From: Microcaldota archaeon
GTDB taxonomy: Archaea; Micrarchaeota; Micrarchaeia; Micrarchaeales; Micrarchaeaceae
Assembly (NCBI GenBank): GCA_027317945.1
Contig: DAHVQB010000009.1
Span: 21,713-85,712 of the forward strand
Reading direction: 5' to 3'
DNA length: 64,000 nucleotides
Below the pieces are notes generated by a model, which was not told the DNA's origin, ran no database searches, and saw only the letters and a program-made list of their open reading frames with translations. A program made the translations under genes and the position numbers. Shown in pieces: positions 19,412-29,440 of this stretch (the first letter of the stretch is position 1; each line of letters begins with the position of its first letter).

Positions 19412-19686
19412 TAACTCAACCCACAGCTTAGGTGCAGCTTAAAATACTGCATCGAAAAGACCCCACAAGCACTTGTTTGCCAAAAGCACATACTAAAAAA
19501 GTGCATGAAACTTTATGTGGAATCCGTATGCTTATAGATTCCATGAACAAGAAATAAATACCTTGTGGGACTATTTGAAACTATAGCTATAGGAGCCATG
19601 GGAAAAGCAAAGCGGATTCGGATATAACCAAAAGCCGCGGATATGCTACCTAATTGTATACTATGTAAATTACCACAGAATACGCG

Positions 19687-20109
19687 TTATCCCAGCTTCA
19701 CAAATGAATCCGTAACCACTAATTTAGTCAGCTTGCTGCCGTCATACATGCTTATGCCGCTGACCACGAAAAGCCGCGCGCTTTTCTTCTGGAATAGCAA
19801 TGGCAAGAGCCTCTGCACCATACTGCTATCATAAAGGTCAGACACCTCCGCAGGGCTTTCAAGCAAGCCATTATTGCCCTTGATGTATACTACGTTCGCC
19901 TTCTTTGACCCGATGTCATATCCAACCGCTGCGATTCCAGGCTGGAGTTGTATCCCGTATAAAGTTATCTGCGATACCGCACTTCCCGGTGAATCAAAAG
20001 ATGCGCGTATAGTGTTCATGGATGATATAAGTTTTGTCTGTTCGCTGTTGTCAAGCTCTACTTCGTACACATTAACATCAAATTCCGTAAACTTTGAAAC
20101 GCTAGGCAT
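19687..20109 (-). CDS. Hypothetical protein
   Basis: Intact 140-aa ORF in an otherwise empty interval; no family recognised. Confidence 0.5.
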   Translation of the reverse strand: MPSVSKFTEFDVNVYEVELDNSEQTKLISSMNTIRASFDSPGSAVSQITLYGIQLQPGIAAVGYDIGSKKANVVYIKGNNGLLESPAEVSDLYDSSMVQRLLPLLFQKKSARLFVVSGISMYDGSKLTKLVVTDSFVKLG

Positions 20110-20323
20110 CTGATCACCAAACCGACTTAACCTTTAATCCATCAAAACTTAAACTTTTCTTCCAAATACTTTTCCTTTAATGATTCGAATTATTACACGG
20201 TTATGAGACAACATCAATAACGCAAACAAATCGGAAAAGTTTTTAAAGTAGTATTACATAATTATCCTCTCGCAACTCGTCAGTAAAATTTGCGTTGTTG
20301 CAGGCAAACAAAACAGTGATATC

Positions 20324-20944
20324 ATGGAAGAAGAGCAATTCAATGGCGAAAGGAAGATGGAGAACATCGTGTACATAGGCAGGAAGCCTACTATGAATTA
20401 TGTCTTGGCAGTGGTTACGCAGTTCAATAGCGGAATGCAGGAAGTAACAATAAAGGCCAGAGGCAATGCAATAGCAAGGGCCGTGGACGTTGCAGAAATA
20501 GTAAAAAACAGGTTCATGCCTGATTTGAACGGGCCAACGAATCAAAACATAAAAATAGGCTCGGAGGAATTGCTGAATGAGGACGGCACGAAGTCAAAGG
20601 TAAGTTTCATACAGATAGCTGCAAATTCCGTTTCCCAAGATGCCGTGGACGCTGAGGCTTCGGCACCCACAGACAACATAATATACATCGGCAAAAAGCC
20701 AACCATGAACTATGTTCTTGCAGTGGTCACCCAGATGAACAATGGGAAGCCGTTTGTGGCAGTCAAGGCTCGCGGCAACGCGATAGCAAAGGCGGTTGAC
20801 GTTGTAGAAATAACGCGCAATAGGTTCATAAAAGAGATAAAGGATCCGAGCAGCGATGGTTTAACTATAACATCCGAGGAAGTGCAAAACGAGGACGGTA
20901 CGAATTCGAAAGTTAGCTCAATACAGATAACGCTGAAAAAGTAA
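20324..20944 (+). CDS. alba: Tandem (two-domain) Alba chromatin protein
   Basis: Two Alba domains: [19 protein letters not shown]...[21 protein letters not shown] and [19 protein letters not shown]...[21 protein letters not shown]. Confidence 0.92.
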   Translation: MEEEQFNGERKMENIVYIGRKPTMNYVLAVVTQFNSGMQEVTIKARGNAIARAVDVAEIVKNRFMPDLNGPTNQNIKIGSEELLNEDGTKSKVSFIQIAANSVSQDAVDAEASAPTDNIIYIGKKPTMNYVLAVVTQMNNGKPFVAVKARGNAIAKAVDVVEITRNRFIKEIKDPSSDGLTITSEEVQNEDGTNSKVSSIQITLKK

Positions 20945-21018
20945 GCCAAGCCACGCGGCGACGCATTTCAAAGTGCGAGCGGTTCGTTTGGCTTTGCCTG
21001 CAAAAATTCTTATAAATA

Positions 21019-21058
21019 AGGTACATATTGTACCTGTATCAGTACTAGCGCTGTACTG
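21019..21058. promoter_or_regulatory. Two inverted repeats downstream of TATA box, upstream of aspS
   Basis: AGGTACA-TAT-TGTACCT (21019-21035) and CAGTAC-N7-GTACTG (21040-21058), just after TTATAAATA. Confidence 0.45.
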
Positions 21059-21086
21059 CTATAAGCGGTTTGCTTTATAACCGGTT

Positions 21087-22385
21087 TTGAGAATGCTACG
21101 AACCAATTGGATAAACCAACTCACGAAGGATATGGCGGAGAAAGAAGTCAGCCTATGCGGATGGGTGCACGAAGTACGCGAACTTGGCAAATTGACGTTT
21201 CTACTGCTAAGGGACAGCACCGGCATAGTTCAGGTAACGGCCAAGGCCGGGGTTACAGAGCCAAAAATTATCGAAAGCATGTCACTGCCCAAGGAAAGCG
21301 TCGTCAGGATAACCGGCACGGTAAAGCTCAATTCGCAGGCAAGGGCGGGATTCGAAATAATCCCTACTAAAATAGAAGATCTGAACCCATTGTCAACTCG
21401 CATACCATTCGAAGTCACCGGCAAGGTTCCAGCCGACTTGGATGTCAGGTTAAATTACAGGTACATAGACATAAGGCGCCTGGAAACCGCGGCAGTTTTC
21501 AATATACAGTCTGCAATACTATCTAGCTTCAGGAATACGCTAATCAAGGAAGGCTTCAAAGAGATCAGGACACCATCAATAGTTGCGGAAGCCACAGAGG
21601 GCGGCGCGGAGTTATTCCCAGTGCAATATTTCGAGAATAATGCTTATCTGGCCCAGTCGCCGCAACTCTACAAGCAGCTTGCCATAATAGGGGGCATGGA
21701 CCGCGTTTTCATAATAACCCCGGTATTCAGGGCGGAAAAGTCGAATACGACGGCACACCTGACCGAATCAACTCAGATGGATGTAGAGATGGGCTTCGCA
21801 ACTGCAGACGACGCGGTCTCGCTCTTATCTACAGTGGTAAGCAATATAGTGGCCGACGTGAAGGATAATAATAAAAAAGACCTTGAAACGCTAGGTGTAA
21901 CTGATCTGGATGTCCCGCACGCTAAGGTCATTGCGTATGGCGAGCTGATAAAGGCATTGCAGGCAAAAGGCGACGGCATAAAGATGGGCGATGATATATC
22001 GCGCGAGCACGAGGAAGCGTTATACGAGCTATACGGCGATGCCGTAATAGTGCGCGACTACCCATCCGATATAAGGGCATTCTATTCTATGCCAAAGGCA
22101 GACAATCCTGAACTATCAGAAAGTTACGATTTCATATACAAGGGGCTGGAGATATCTAGCGGTGCGCAGAGAATACACGATCCAGGCATGCTTACCGAAG
22201 CCATAAAGAAGAGGGGCATGGATCCAAAGAATTTCGAGTTTTATATAAACGCTTTCAGGTGCGGTGCGCCTCCGCATGCAGGGTGGAGCATCGGTTTGGA
22301 ACGCATCACAATGAAAATATGTGGCCTTGGCAACATAAGGGAGTCATCCCTATTCCCGCGTGACAGGAAACGTATAGCACCATGA
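21087..22385 (+). CDS. aspS: Aspartyl-tRNA synthetase (archaeal type)
   Basis: Class II aaRS motifs: SPQLYKQLAI, FRAEKSNTTAHLTE, GAPPHAGWSIGLERI. Confidence 0.95.
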   Translation: MRMLRTNWINQLTKDMAEKEVSLCGWVHEVRELGKLTFLLLRDSTGIVQVTAKAGVTEPKIIESMSLPKESVVRITGTVKLNSQARAGFEIIPTKIEDLNPLSTRIPFEVTGKVPADLDVRLNYRYIDIRRLETAAVFNIQSAILSSFRNTLIKEGFKEIRTPSIVAEATEGGAELFPVQYFENNAYLAQSPQLYKQLAIIGGMDRVFIITPVFRAEKSNTTAHLTESTQMDVEMGFATADDAVSLLSTVVSNIVADVKDNNKKDLETLGVTDLDVPHAKVIAYGELIKALQAKGDGIKMGDDISREHEEALYELYGDAVIVRDYPSDIRAFYSMPKADNPELSESYDFIYKGLEISSGAQRIHDPGMLTEAIKKRGMDPKNFEFYINAFRCGAPPHAGWSIGLERITMKICGLGNIRESSLFPRDRKRIAP

Positions 22386-23432
22386 GTGGTAGAAATGGTA
22401 GTAGTAAAAATAGGCAAATTACCCGAGATAAAAGGCAACGTGTATGTGATAACGCATAGGAGGGATTTCGATGGCATATCAAGCGCGGCTCAATTGGTAC
22501 GTAGGTACAGTAAGTCAGTGAAGAAAATACACTTCGCTAATTACGATGACATGGCATTCAGGTCAGCGATGGGCGCGCTTATGCATGATAAGCCCAAGAA
22601 TTCTACTATAGTGATAACAGATTTATCCGCCCAGGATTCCAGGATCGAGGCAATAACTGGCATGCTCAAGAGGTTGCGCAGGGCCGGCAATAACGTGGTA
22701 TGGCTAGACCACCATCCATGGAGCTGGAACGCGATGGAGAGCATATCAAAATACGCCGATTTCGTTGTGGCCGGGGAGAACAAGGACCATTGCGCCTCAG
22801 AGCTCGTCTTTATGGAGATATGCAATGGCGATAAGACATGCAGGCGGCTTTCACAACTGGCCCACATAACAGACTTCAATCTCGTCCCGCGCAGCGTGCC
22901 TGAAGATTCCATGCTAAGAAGGATTTCCTCAGTTATAACGTATCTTGACACCGAATCAACCAGCGCATACACCAAGATGCTGCAAGTAACAAAGGAGGTT
23001 GCGGATGGCAAGCTGAACGGCAGGCAGATAAAGCGTGTATATGGGGAATACAAGAATTCCGAGCGCGCGAATATGGGCACTTTGAGGGAGACGATGTGTG
23101 CATTGGCGAGCAAGAAGTTCAAGATAGGAATGGCATTCGCGGATAACCTGCAGACAAATTTCGCAAGCTCCGAAATATCTAAGTTGACGGGCTCCAAAAT
23201 ACAGATATTCGTCACTACAAAAGATGGATCTGCCCATCTGCGCAGCTTTTACGGAGTTGACTGCTCATTGCTTTCCAAGGCGCTCGGCGGAAACGGACAC
23301 CCGCAGGCATCTGGTTTCCAGGCAAGCAAGACTAGGTTCTCAAATTTCAACAAGCAGGGCCGCATGAGGTACGCAGAAATGGTGAGACGTGCAGCTTCGC
23401 GGGTTTACAAGATGAAATTCACGCGGATATGA
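22386..23432 (+). CDS. DHH-family phosphoesterase (RecJ-like)
   Basis: VITHRRDFDGISS, VWLDHHPW, GGNGHPQASGFQ (DHHA1). Confidence 0.85.
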   Translation: MVEMVVVKIGKLPEIKGNVYVITHRRDFDGISSAAQLVRRYSKSVKKIHFANYDDMAFRSAMGALMHDKPKNSTIVITDLSAQDSRIEAITGMLKRLRRAGNNVVWLDHHPWSWNAMESISKYADFVVAGENKDHCASELVFMEICNGDKTCRRLSQLAHITDFNLVPRSVPEDSMLRRISSVITYLDTESTSAYTKMLQVTKEVADGKLNGRQIKRVYGEYKNSERANMGTLRETMCALASKKFKIGMAFADNLQTNFASSEISKLTGSKIQIFVTTKDGSAHLRSFYGVDCSLLSKALGGNGHPQASGFQASKTRFSNFNKQGRMRYAEMVRRAASRVYKMKFTRI

Positions 23433-23540
23433 CACTATTACCTGAATGCGTTCACGTCGACGCAATGTTTATAAAAGTTTACGCCAAATAGTTACTCACT
23501 GCTTTTCCCGCAGTCACTGCATTTTGCAGGAGGGATAAAG

Positions 23541-24173
23541 ATGGAAACGGAAGCATTCAACAAATTCAACACGTTTATCGAAGAGAATAAGGGCAAGAGG
23601 AAGTTCACACAGAGCATAGAGCTTTCTATGAACTTCGCAAACATAGACTTCAACAAACAAGACAACAGGCTCAATCTCGAGATAAAGCTGCCTAATGGGA
23701 GGGGCAAGTCAAGCAGCATAATCGTATTCGCTGATGACAAAACGATGTCCGATAAGGCCGCTCAGAATGGCGCCAAGATAATACAAAGCAAAGAGTTGGC
23801 CACCGTAGCGAGCGACAAGGCCAGGCTGAGCGAGTTGCTCGACTGCGACCTGTTGGCGCAGCCAAACATGATGCCCCAAATCGCCAAAGCGCTTGGACAG
23901 TTCTTGGGTCCGAGGGGCAAGATGCCGAAGCCCGTCATAGGGTCTGACGTGTCAACTCTTATATCCAATGCAGCCAAGTCAATAACGTTAAAGAGCAAGG
24001 GGAAGTACCTGCCGACCATAAATTGCATGGTGGGCAATGAGAAGATGGCGCCGGCAGAACTGGCCGCCAACATAGACGAGGTTCTTGGATCGGTCACAAG
24101 GAAGGTGGGCAAGCAGAACATAAAGTCCGTCTACGTCAAGATGACCATGAGCAAGCCTTTGCGCCTGATATGA
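23541..24173 (+). CDS. rpl1: Ribosomal protein uL1
   Basis: LGPRGKMPKPV motif; upstream of L10 and L12. Confidence 0.95.
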   Translation: METEAFNKFNTFIEENKGKRKFTQSIELSMNFANIDFNKQDNRLNLEIKLPNGRGKSSSIIVFADDKTMSDKAAQNGAKIIQSKELATVASDKARLSELLDCDLLAQPNMMPQIAKALGQFLGPRGKMPKPVIGSDVSTLISNAAKSITLKSKGKYLPTINCMVGNEKMAPAELAANIDEVLGSVTRKVGKQNIKSVYVKMTMSKPLRLI

Positions 24174-24183
24174 GTGTGATATA

Positions 24184-25017
24184 ATGCTTACAAAAGAACA
24201 GAAGATAAAGTTCGTGGAAGAGCACACAAAGCTGCTCGACAAGTACTCTGTCGTAGGTATAGTCCCATTGAGCAACATACCTGACAGGCTGCTCCAAAAG
24301 TCCAAGAACCAGATGAGATCTGATGTCAAGTTCATACTCGGCAGACGGACTCTGCTCACTAAGATACTTGAGAGTAAGAAGGAGCTTAAGCCGTTGATTC
24401 AGGAGATGAGCGCAACAAGCGCAATAATACTAAGCAACGGAGACCCATTCGAAATATATAACAATTTCAAGGCAAACACCCTGAAACTTGCCGCAAAGCC
24501 AAACCAGATAGCTAGCGATGACATAGAGATAAAGAGCGGCGAAACATCCATACAGCCCGGGCAGGCGGTAACAGAGCTGAAACAGGCAGGCATAGATGTA
24601 AAGATAGACAAGGGCAAGGTAGTCATATCGAAGGACAAGGTGCTGGTTGCCAAGGGGGCGGTGATAGCAACTAACGTGGCCAAGGCTCTCAGGACGCTGG
24701 GAGTGATGCCATTTACCGCATACATACTGCCTTCCGTGATAACTGATAAGAAGCTGATGTTCAAGCGCGAGGTGCTTTCCATAGACGCGGCCTCAAGCCT
24801 CCAGGACTTGATGCAGGGATTCAACAAGGCGCTGGCGCTCAGCTTGTCATCAAAGATAATAAATAAATATACGATAAGCCACTTCATATCCGAGGCATAC
24901 ACTCAGGCCGAATACTTGGGTATCACAAGCAAGGTGTACGACACTGGGATAGCCGACAAGCTTATAGCCAACGCTGCATCCCACGCCGCCGCACTTGACG
25001 GTGCCGTGCAAAAGTGA
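24184..25017 (+). CDS. rplP0: Ribosomal protein uL10 (P0)
   Basis: Gene order L1-L10-L12; typical P0 sequence. Confidence 0.93.
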   Translation: MLTKEQKIKFVEEHTKLLDKYSVVGIVPLSNIPDRLLQKSKNQMRSDVKFILGRRTLLTKILESKKELKPLIQEMSATSAIILSNGDPFEIYNNFKANTLKLAAKPNQIASDDIEIKSGETSIQPGQAVTELKQAGIDVKIDKGKVVISKDKVLVAKGAVIATNVAKALRTLGVMPFTAYILPSVITDKKLMFKREVLSIDAASSLQDLMQGFNKALALSLSSKIINKYTISHFISEAYTQAEYLGITSKVYDTGIADKLIANAASHAAALDGAVQK

Positions 25018-25054
25018 ATTGAAAAAATAATCATGCTAAAGTAAAAAGGTGAAA

Positions 25055-25360
25055 TGTATGGAATATGTCTACGCTGCATTGCTTCTCGATGCGGCAGGAA
25101 AGGAAATCAACGAACAGAACGTCATAGACGTAGTAAAAGCGGCAGGATTCTCGCCTGATGAGGCCAGGGCAAAAGCTGTTGTTTCGTCCCTAAAGGGCGT
25201 CAACATAAAAGACGTCATAAAGAACGCACAGGCAGCGCAGGTCCAGGCCACAGCGGCGCCAGCCCAAGCTCAGGGAGCTCAGCCTAAGAAGGAAGAAAAG
25301 AAGGAGGAGAAGAAGAGCGAAGAGGAGGCTGCAGGAGGTTTGGCAGGTCTGTTTGGCTAA
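25055..25360 (+). CDS. rpl12: Ribosomal protein P1/L12
   Basis: [22 protein letters not shown]... acidic [24 protein letters not shown] tail. Confidence 0.95.
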   Translation, partial: CMEYVYAALLLDAAGKEINEQNVIDVVKAAGFSPDEARAKAVVSSLKGVNIKDVIKNAQAAQVQATAAPAQAQGAQPKKEEKKEEKKSEEEAAGGLAGLFG

Positions 25361-25372
25361 TGATACAAAAAT

Positions 25373-25407
25373 GGCTGCCGATTTGGATTATTAAGTTGTC
25401 GGCAGCC
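25373..25407 (+). terminator. Strong hairpin downstream of rpl12
   Basis: GGCTGCCGA-N17-TCGGCAGCC, 9-bp perfect stem. Confidence 0.4.
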
Positions 25408-25497
25408 GTGCCACAGTTCGTGTATGTGTCGTAATGCGTAAAATAGCAAACAATAAATAGGTTAATACAAATTTGTACTATAAATTGAGTTGATTTG

Positions 25498-25854
25498 ATG
25501 AAGGTATGGGTTAACAAACCGAAATGCACTGGATGTGCTCACTGTTTTGATGTGTGCCCTGTGGCCGTATTCCAGATGAAGGATAGGTCAGGAGCAGAGG
25601 CAAATGCCGACGTAGCACCGGAAGAGCAGCAATGGAAGGGACAGAGCGATCCTGCGGTGAAGGCCAAGTGGGAGTCCGTACAGGACGGCCATAAGCACTT
25701 CGCTGATAAGTATGAAGACAGGAGCGGAGGTCTGTCAGTCGCCGTAAGCGGCGATGCTTGCATACTGTGCCAAGCGTGCTTAGTCGAGTGCGAAGGCGAA
25801 TGCATCACTATAACCGATGACAACGGCCAGACGTACCAGTCGATATACAAGTAG
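25498..25854 (+). CDS. Ferredoxin, 2x[4Fe-4S]
   Basis: CTGCAHCFDVCPVAVF and CILCQACLVECEGEC. Confidence 0.88.
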   Translation: MKVWVNKPKCTGCAHCFDVCPVAVFQMKDRSGAEANADVAPEEQQWKGQSDPAVKAKWESVQDGHKHFADKYEDRSGGLSVAVSGDACILCQACLVECEGECITITDDNGQTYQSIYK

Positions 25855-26016
25855 CCATAACTGTTTATTTTTACTTTTTACTTTCTATTCCTTATTTTTT
25901 ACGTGACGCTTAGCACAGCCAATCGCCGGTTTAGAAATCCGACGCCAAATAGTTCCGTATAAATATTTCGTATGCATAATGCTATGCACCAAAGCCAGAA
26001 TTCAGGATGATATGCA

Positions 26017-28689
26017 ATGATAAATTATTCAGACAAGCCTTTTAGCGAAGGGGAGAGCCTCGGCTCGCTGAACGAGTATGTGCGCAAGTGGTTCCGAAAT
26101 AACTTCGATGAACTCACCCCGCCGCAGAGATACTCATTCAAGCTGATAAGCGAGAACATGAACGTGCTGATAACCGCGCCTACCGGCAGCGGAAAGACGT
26201 TGTCCGCATTCCTGTCCATAATAAGCAAGCTTTTCGACATATCTCTTCAGGGCAAGCTCGAAAACAAGGTATACTGCATATACATATCGCCGTTGAGGGC
26301 TCTAAACAACGACGTTTATAGGAACTTATCCAGGCCTCTTGATTCGATCTACGAACTGATAAAGAAGGCCAAGGGCACTGACATAATAAAGCAGAACATA
26401 AGGAACGTGACGATAGGGATCAGGACCGGGGACACGAGCCAGAAGGAGAGGCACGCGCAGCTTGTCAAGCCGCCTAACATACTGGTCACCACACCAGAGA
26501 GCCTGGCTATAATGCTCAACTCCCCAAAATTCGTCGAGAACCTGAACGAGGTCGGCTACGTTATAGTGGACGAGATACACGAGCTCGCTAACAACAAGCG
26601 CGGCGTGCATTTATCGCTATCCATCGAACGGCTTGTGGACATAATAGGGAAGGATTTCGTCAGGGTGGGCATGGGAGCGACCCTTTACCCAATGGAGGAG
26701 GCAGCCAAATTCCTTGTCGGATTCGATGGCGATGAACTCCGCGATTGCACCATAGTGGACGCCTCGTGGAGCAAGAAACTCGACATAAAGGTGCTGAGCC
26801 CGGTAAAAGACATGATAAACACGGACGATAAGGAAATAGAAGACGCGATGTACGAAGAGTTGAACAGCGTGATAAAGAGGAGCAAGACTACGCTGATATT
26901 CACAAACACCAGGAGCGGAACTGAGCGTGTCGTCTTCAATCTGAAGCATAGGTTCAAGTATGGCGAGGATGTGGCCGCCCATCACGGCTCACTGTCCAGG
27001 GAGTCAAGGTTGGAAGTGGAGGAACTCCTGAAGAAAGGGTCCCTTAAGTGCGCAGTGTCATCCACAAGCCTTGAGCTCGGGATAGACGTGGGTGCGATAG
27101 ACGACGTTGTGCAGCTAGGCTCGCCTAAAAGCGTGACAAGGTCCGTGCAGAGGATAGGCCGTTCCGGCCACTCATTCAGGTCCACCGCGAAAGGGGAGAC
27201 GATAGTACTGAACAGGGATGACCTGATAGAATGCTCTATAATGCTAGACGCAATGCTCAAGCACCACCTCGACTCGTTCATAGTGCCAAAGAACGCACTG
27301 GACGTGCTCGCCCAGCACATAGTCGGTATGTCGTTCACCAAGAAATGGGATATTGATGAAGCGTACGCCTTGATCAAGAATGTCTACGCATATCATACGC
27401 TCTCCAAATCGGATTTCATGTCGCTTATAAATTACCTGTCAGGAGCATATGTCGGGCTGGAGAGCAGGCACGTATACGGCAAGATATGGTACGACGCTAA
27501 AGAGAACATGTTCGGCAAGCGCGGCAAGTACACAAAAGTAATATACATGCTGAATCTAGGGACAATACCTGATGAGGTATCCGTAAACGTGTTCCTGACA
27601 GGTACCGCCAGGTGGATAGGCAACATAGAGGAGGAGTTCCTTTCAAGGATGAAGCAAGGCGACATATTCAGCTTGGGCGGCAGGCTTTACAGGTTTGAGT
27701 ACGCAAGAGGCATGAAGTGTTACGTTAGCGATGCAAAGAGCAGCTCGCCCACAATACCTCCATGGTTTTCCGAGCAGTTGCCGCTGAGCTACGAGCTGGC
27801 AAACGAGATAGGCGCCTTCAGGCGTGAATTTGCGGCTCTGGTAAGCTCGCAGATAAAGAAGAGCCGGATAAGTAGGATAACCAAAACGACCAGGATGCCC
27901 AATTCGATCAACGAATACCTGGGCAAGCTGCCAGTGGATTCGAATTCAAGGGCCGCGATATACGGGTATTTCCTGGAGCAGTTGCTATTCGCGCATGCAG
28001 TGCCTAACGACAAGCTAATCCTCATAGAGCAGGTAGAAGACACCGGCGGCCAGGATCTCAGGTACATAGTGTTCCATTCGCTTTTCGGAAGAAGGGTGAA
28101 TGACGCTTTGTCAAGGCTATTCGCAATAGAGCTCAGGGAGGTCACCGACAATGACATAGGCGTGATGGTCAATGACAACGGTTTCGTTCTCTCCATGCCA
28201 AAGGAGGAGCGCCTGAATTCTAAGATGCTTGACGGCATTATCGCAGATCTCACCGCCGGTGATATGGCATCAATGCTAAGGCTCAACATCAGGAACACGG
28301 AGATGATGAAACGAAGGTTCAGGCATGTTGCTGCAAGGAGCTTCATGGTGCTCAAGAACTACAAGGGGTGGAAGATAAGCGTAGGGAGGCAGCAGGTCAG
28401 TGCGCAACTGCTCCTGAAGGCAGCAGAAGGCATAGACCCAAATTTCCCGATAATAAAGGAAACGTACAGGGAGATATTCGAGGACGTAATGGACATGCCA
28501 AGGACCAACGAGGTGCTTTCAAAGATCAAGTCAGGCAAGATGCGCTACAAGTTGATAAACACCCCCGTCCCATCCCCATTCGCCCAACTCATGATAACTT
28601 TCGGCCAGGCTGACGCCATACTCATGAAGGAGAGGCACGAGTACCTGAAGCATCTTCACGATCTTGTCATCAAGAGGATAAACGGGTGA
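26017..28689 (+). CDS. lhr: Lhr-like superfamily 2 helicase
   Basis: APTGSGKTLSAFL, VDEIHELANNKRGVHLSLSIERL, SSTSLELGIDVGAIDDVVQLGSPKSVTRSVQRIGRSGH. Confidence 0.93.
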   Translation: MINYSDKPFSEGESLGSLNEYVRKWFRNNFDELTPPQRYSFKLISENMNVLITAPTGSGKTLSAFLSIISKLFDISLQGKLENKVYCIYISPLRALNNDVYRNLSRPLDSIYELIKKAKGTDIIKQNIRNVTIGIRTGDTSQKERHAQLVKPPNILVTTPESLAIMLNSPKFVENLNEVGYVIVDEIHELANNKRGVHLSLSIERLVDIIGKDFVRVGMGATLYPMEEAAKFLVGFDGDELRDCTIVDASWSKKLDIKVLSPVKDMINTDDKEIEDAMYEELNSVIKRSKTTLIFTNTRSGTERVVFNLKHRFKYGEDVAAHHGSLSRESRLEVEELLKKGSLKCAVSSTSLELGIDVGAIDDVVQLGSPKSVTRSVQRIGRSGHSFRSTAKGETIVLNRDDLIECSIMLDAMLKHHLDSFIVPKNALDVLAQHIVGMSFTKKWDIDEAYALIKNVYAYHTLSKSDFMSLINYLSGAYVGLESRHVYGKIWYDAKENMFGKRGKYTKVIYMLNLGTIPDEVSVNVFLTGTARWIGNIEEEFLSRMKQGDIFSLGGRLYRFEYARGMKCYVSDAKSSSPTIPPWFSEQLPLSYELANEIGAFRREFAALVSSQIKKSRISRITKTTRMPNSINEYLGKLPVDSNSRAAIYGYFLEQLLFAHAVPNDKLILIEQVEDTGGQDLRYIVFHSLFGRRVNDALSRLFAIELREVTDNDIGVMVNDNGFVLSMPKEERLNSKMLDGIIADLTAGDMASMLRLNIRNTEMMKRRFRHVAARSFMVLKNYKGWKISVGRQQVSAQLLLKAAEGIDPNFPIIKETYREIFEDVMDMPRTNEVLSKIKSGKMRYKLINTPVPSPFAQLMITFGQADAILMKERHEYLKHLHDLVIKRING

Positions 28690-28693
28690 TAGG

Positions 28694-29440
28694 ATGATGC
28701 TAAATGACGATGTGGAGCTCGTGGACGGGCTGCCGATAGCATTCATAAGGAGCCTGAATGCGCTTGTGATAGCCGACCCGCATCTGGGTTACGAGGGCGT
28801 TATGGCCAAGCATGGCACCTTAATACCAAAAATAAACCTCAAAAGAATCACTGAATCGCTTTCCACCGCAATAAGGCTTACTAAGGCAGACAAGATAATA
28901 GTGGATGGCGACATCAAGAACGAGTTCTCAAAAGTGGACCAGGAGGAATTCAACGAGCTGTATGATTTCATAGACTTCACAAAGTCTAGCTGCGCGGAGC
29001 TCATACTGATAAAAGGCAATCACGACAATTTCGTCGAGCGATACAAGGAGCCGTTTAAGCTTAAGATATATGGACAGGAAGCATTGCTCGGCAAGTACCT
29101 GTTCTTCCATGGCGAGGAGTTGCCGATCAATCCGGATGGCGCATCAATGCTGATAATGGGCCATGAGCATCCCGCCATAAGCGTTTACAACGATATAGGG
29201 AGGATGGAGAAACTGCGATGCTTCCTTTTCGGTACCTACAACAAAGTCCCGCTCCTGGTCATCCCAGCAATCAACTACTTCGCCGGAGGCACAGATGTGA
29301 TAACAGAGCCGGATGATGATCTACTATCGCCGGTCCTGCGAGCCTCCAAAATAAGCGAGATGCACGCCATAGCGATAGGATTCGGATCTACCATGGACTT
29401 CGGAACGATAGCGAACCTCCGCAAAGCGGCCTATAAATAG
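28694..29440 (+). CDS. Metallophosphoesterase (Lhr-associated type)
   Basis: DPHLGYEG, DGDIKNEF, KGNHDNF, MGHEHP motifs. Confidence 0.88.
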   Translation: MMLNDDVELVDGLPIAFIRSLNALVIADPHLGYEGVMAKHGTLIPKINLKRITESLSTAIRLTKADKIIVDGDIKNEFSKVDQEEFNELYDFIDFTKSSCAELILIKGNHDNFVERYKEPFKLKIYGQEALLGKYLFFHGEELPINPDGASMLIMGHEHPAISVYNDIGRMEKLRCFLFGTYNKVPLLVIPAINYFAGGTDVITEPDDDLLSPVLRASKISEMHAIAIGFGSTMDFGTIANLRKAAYK

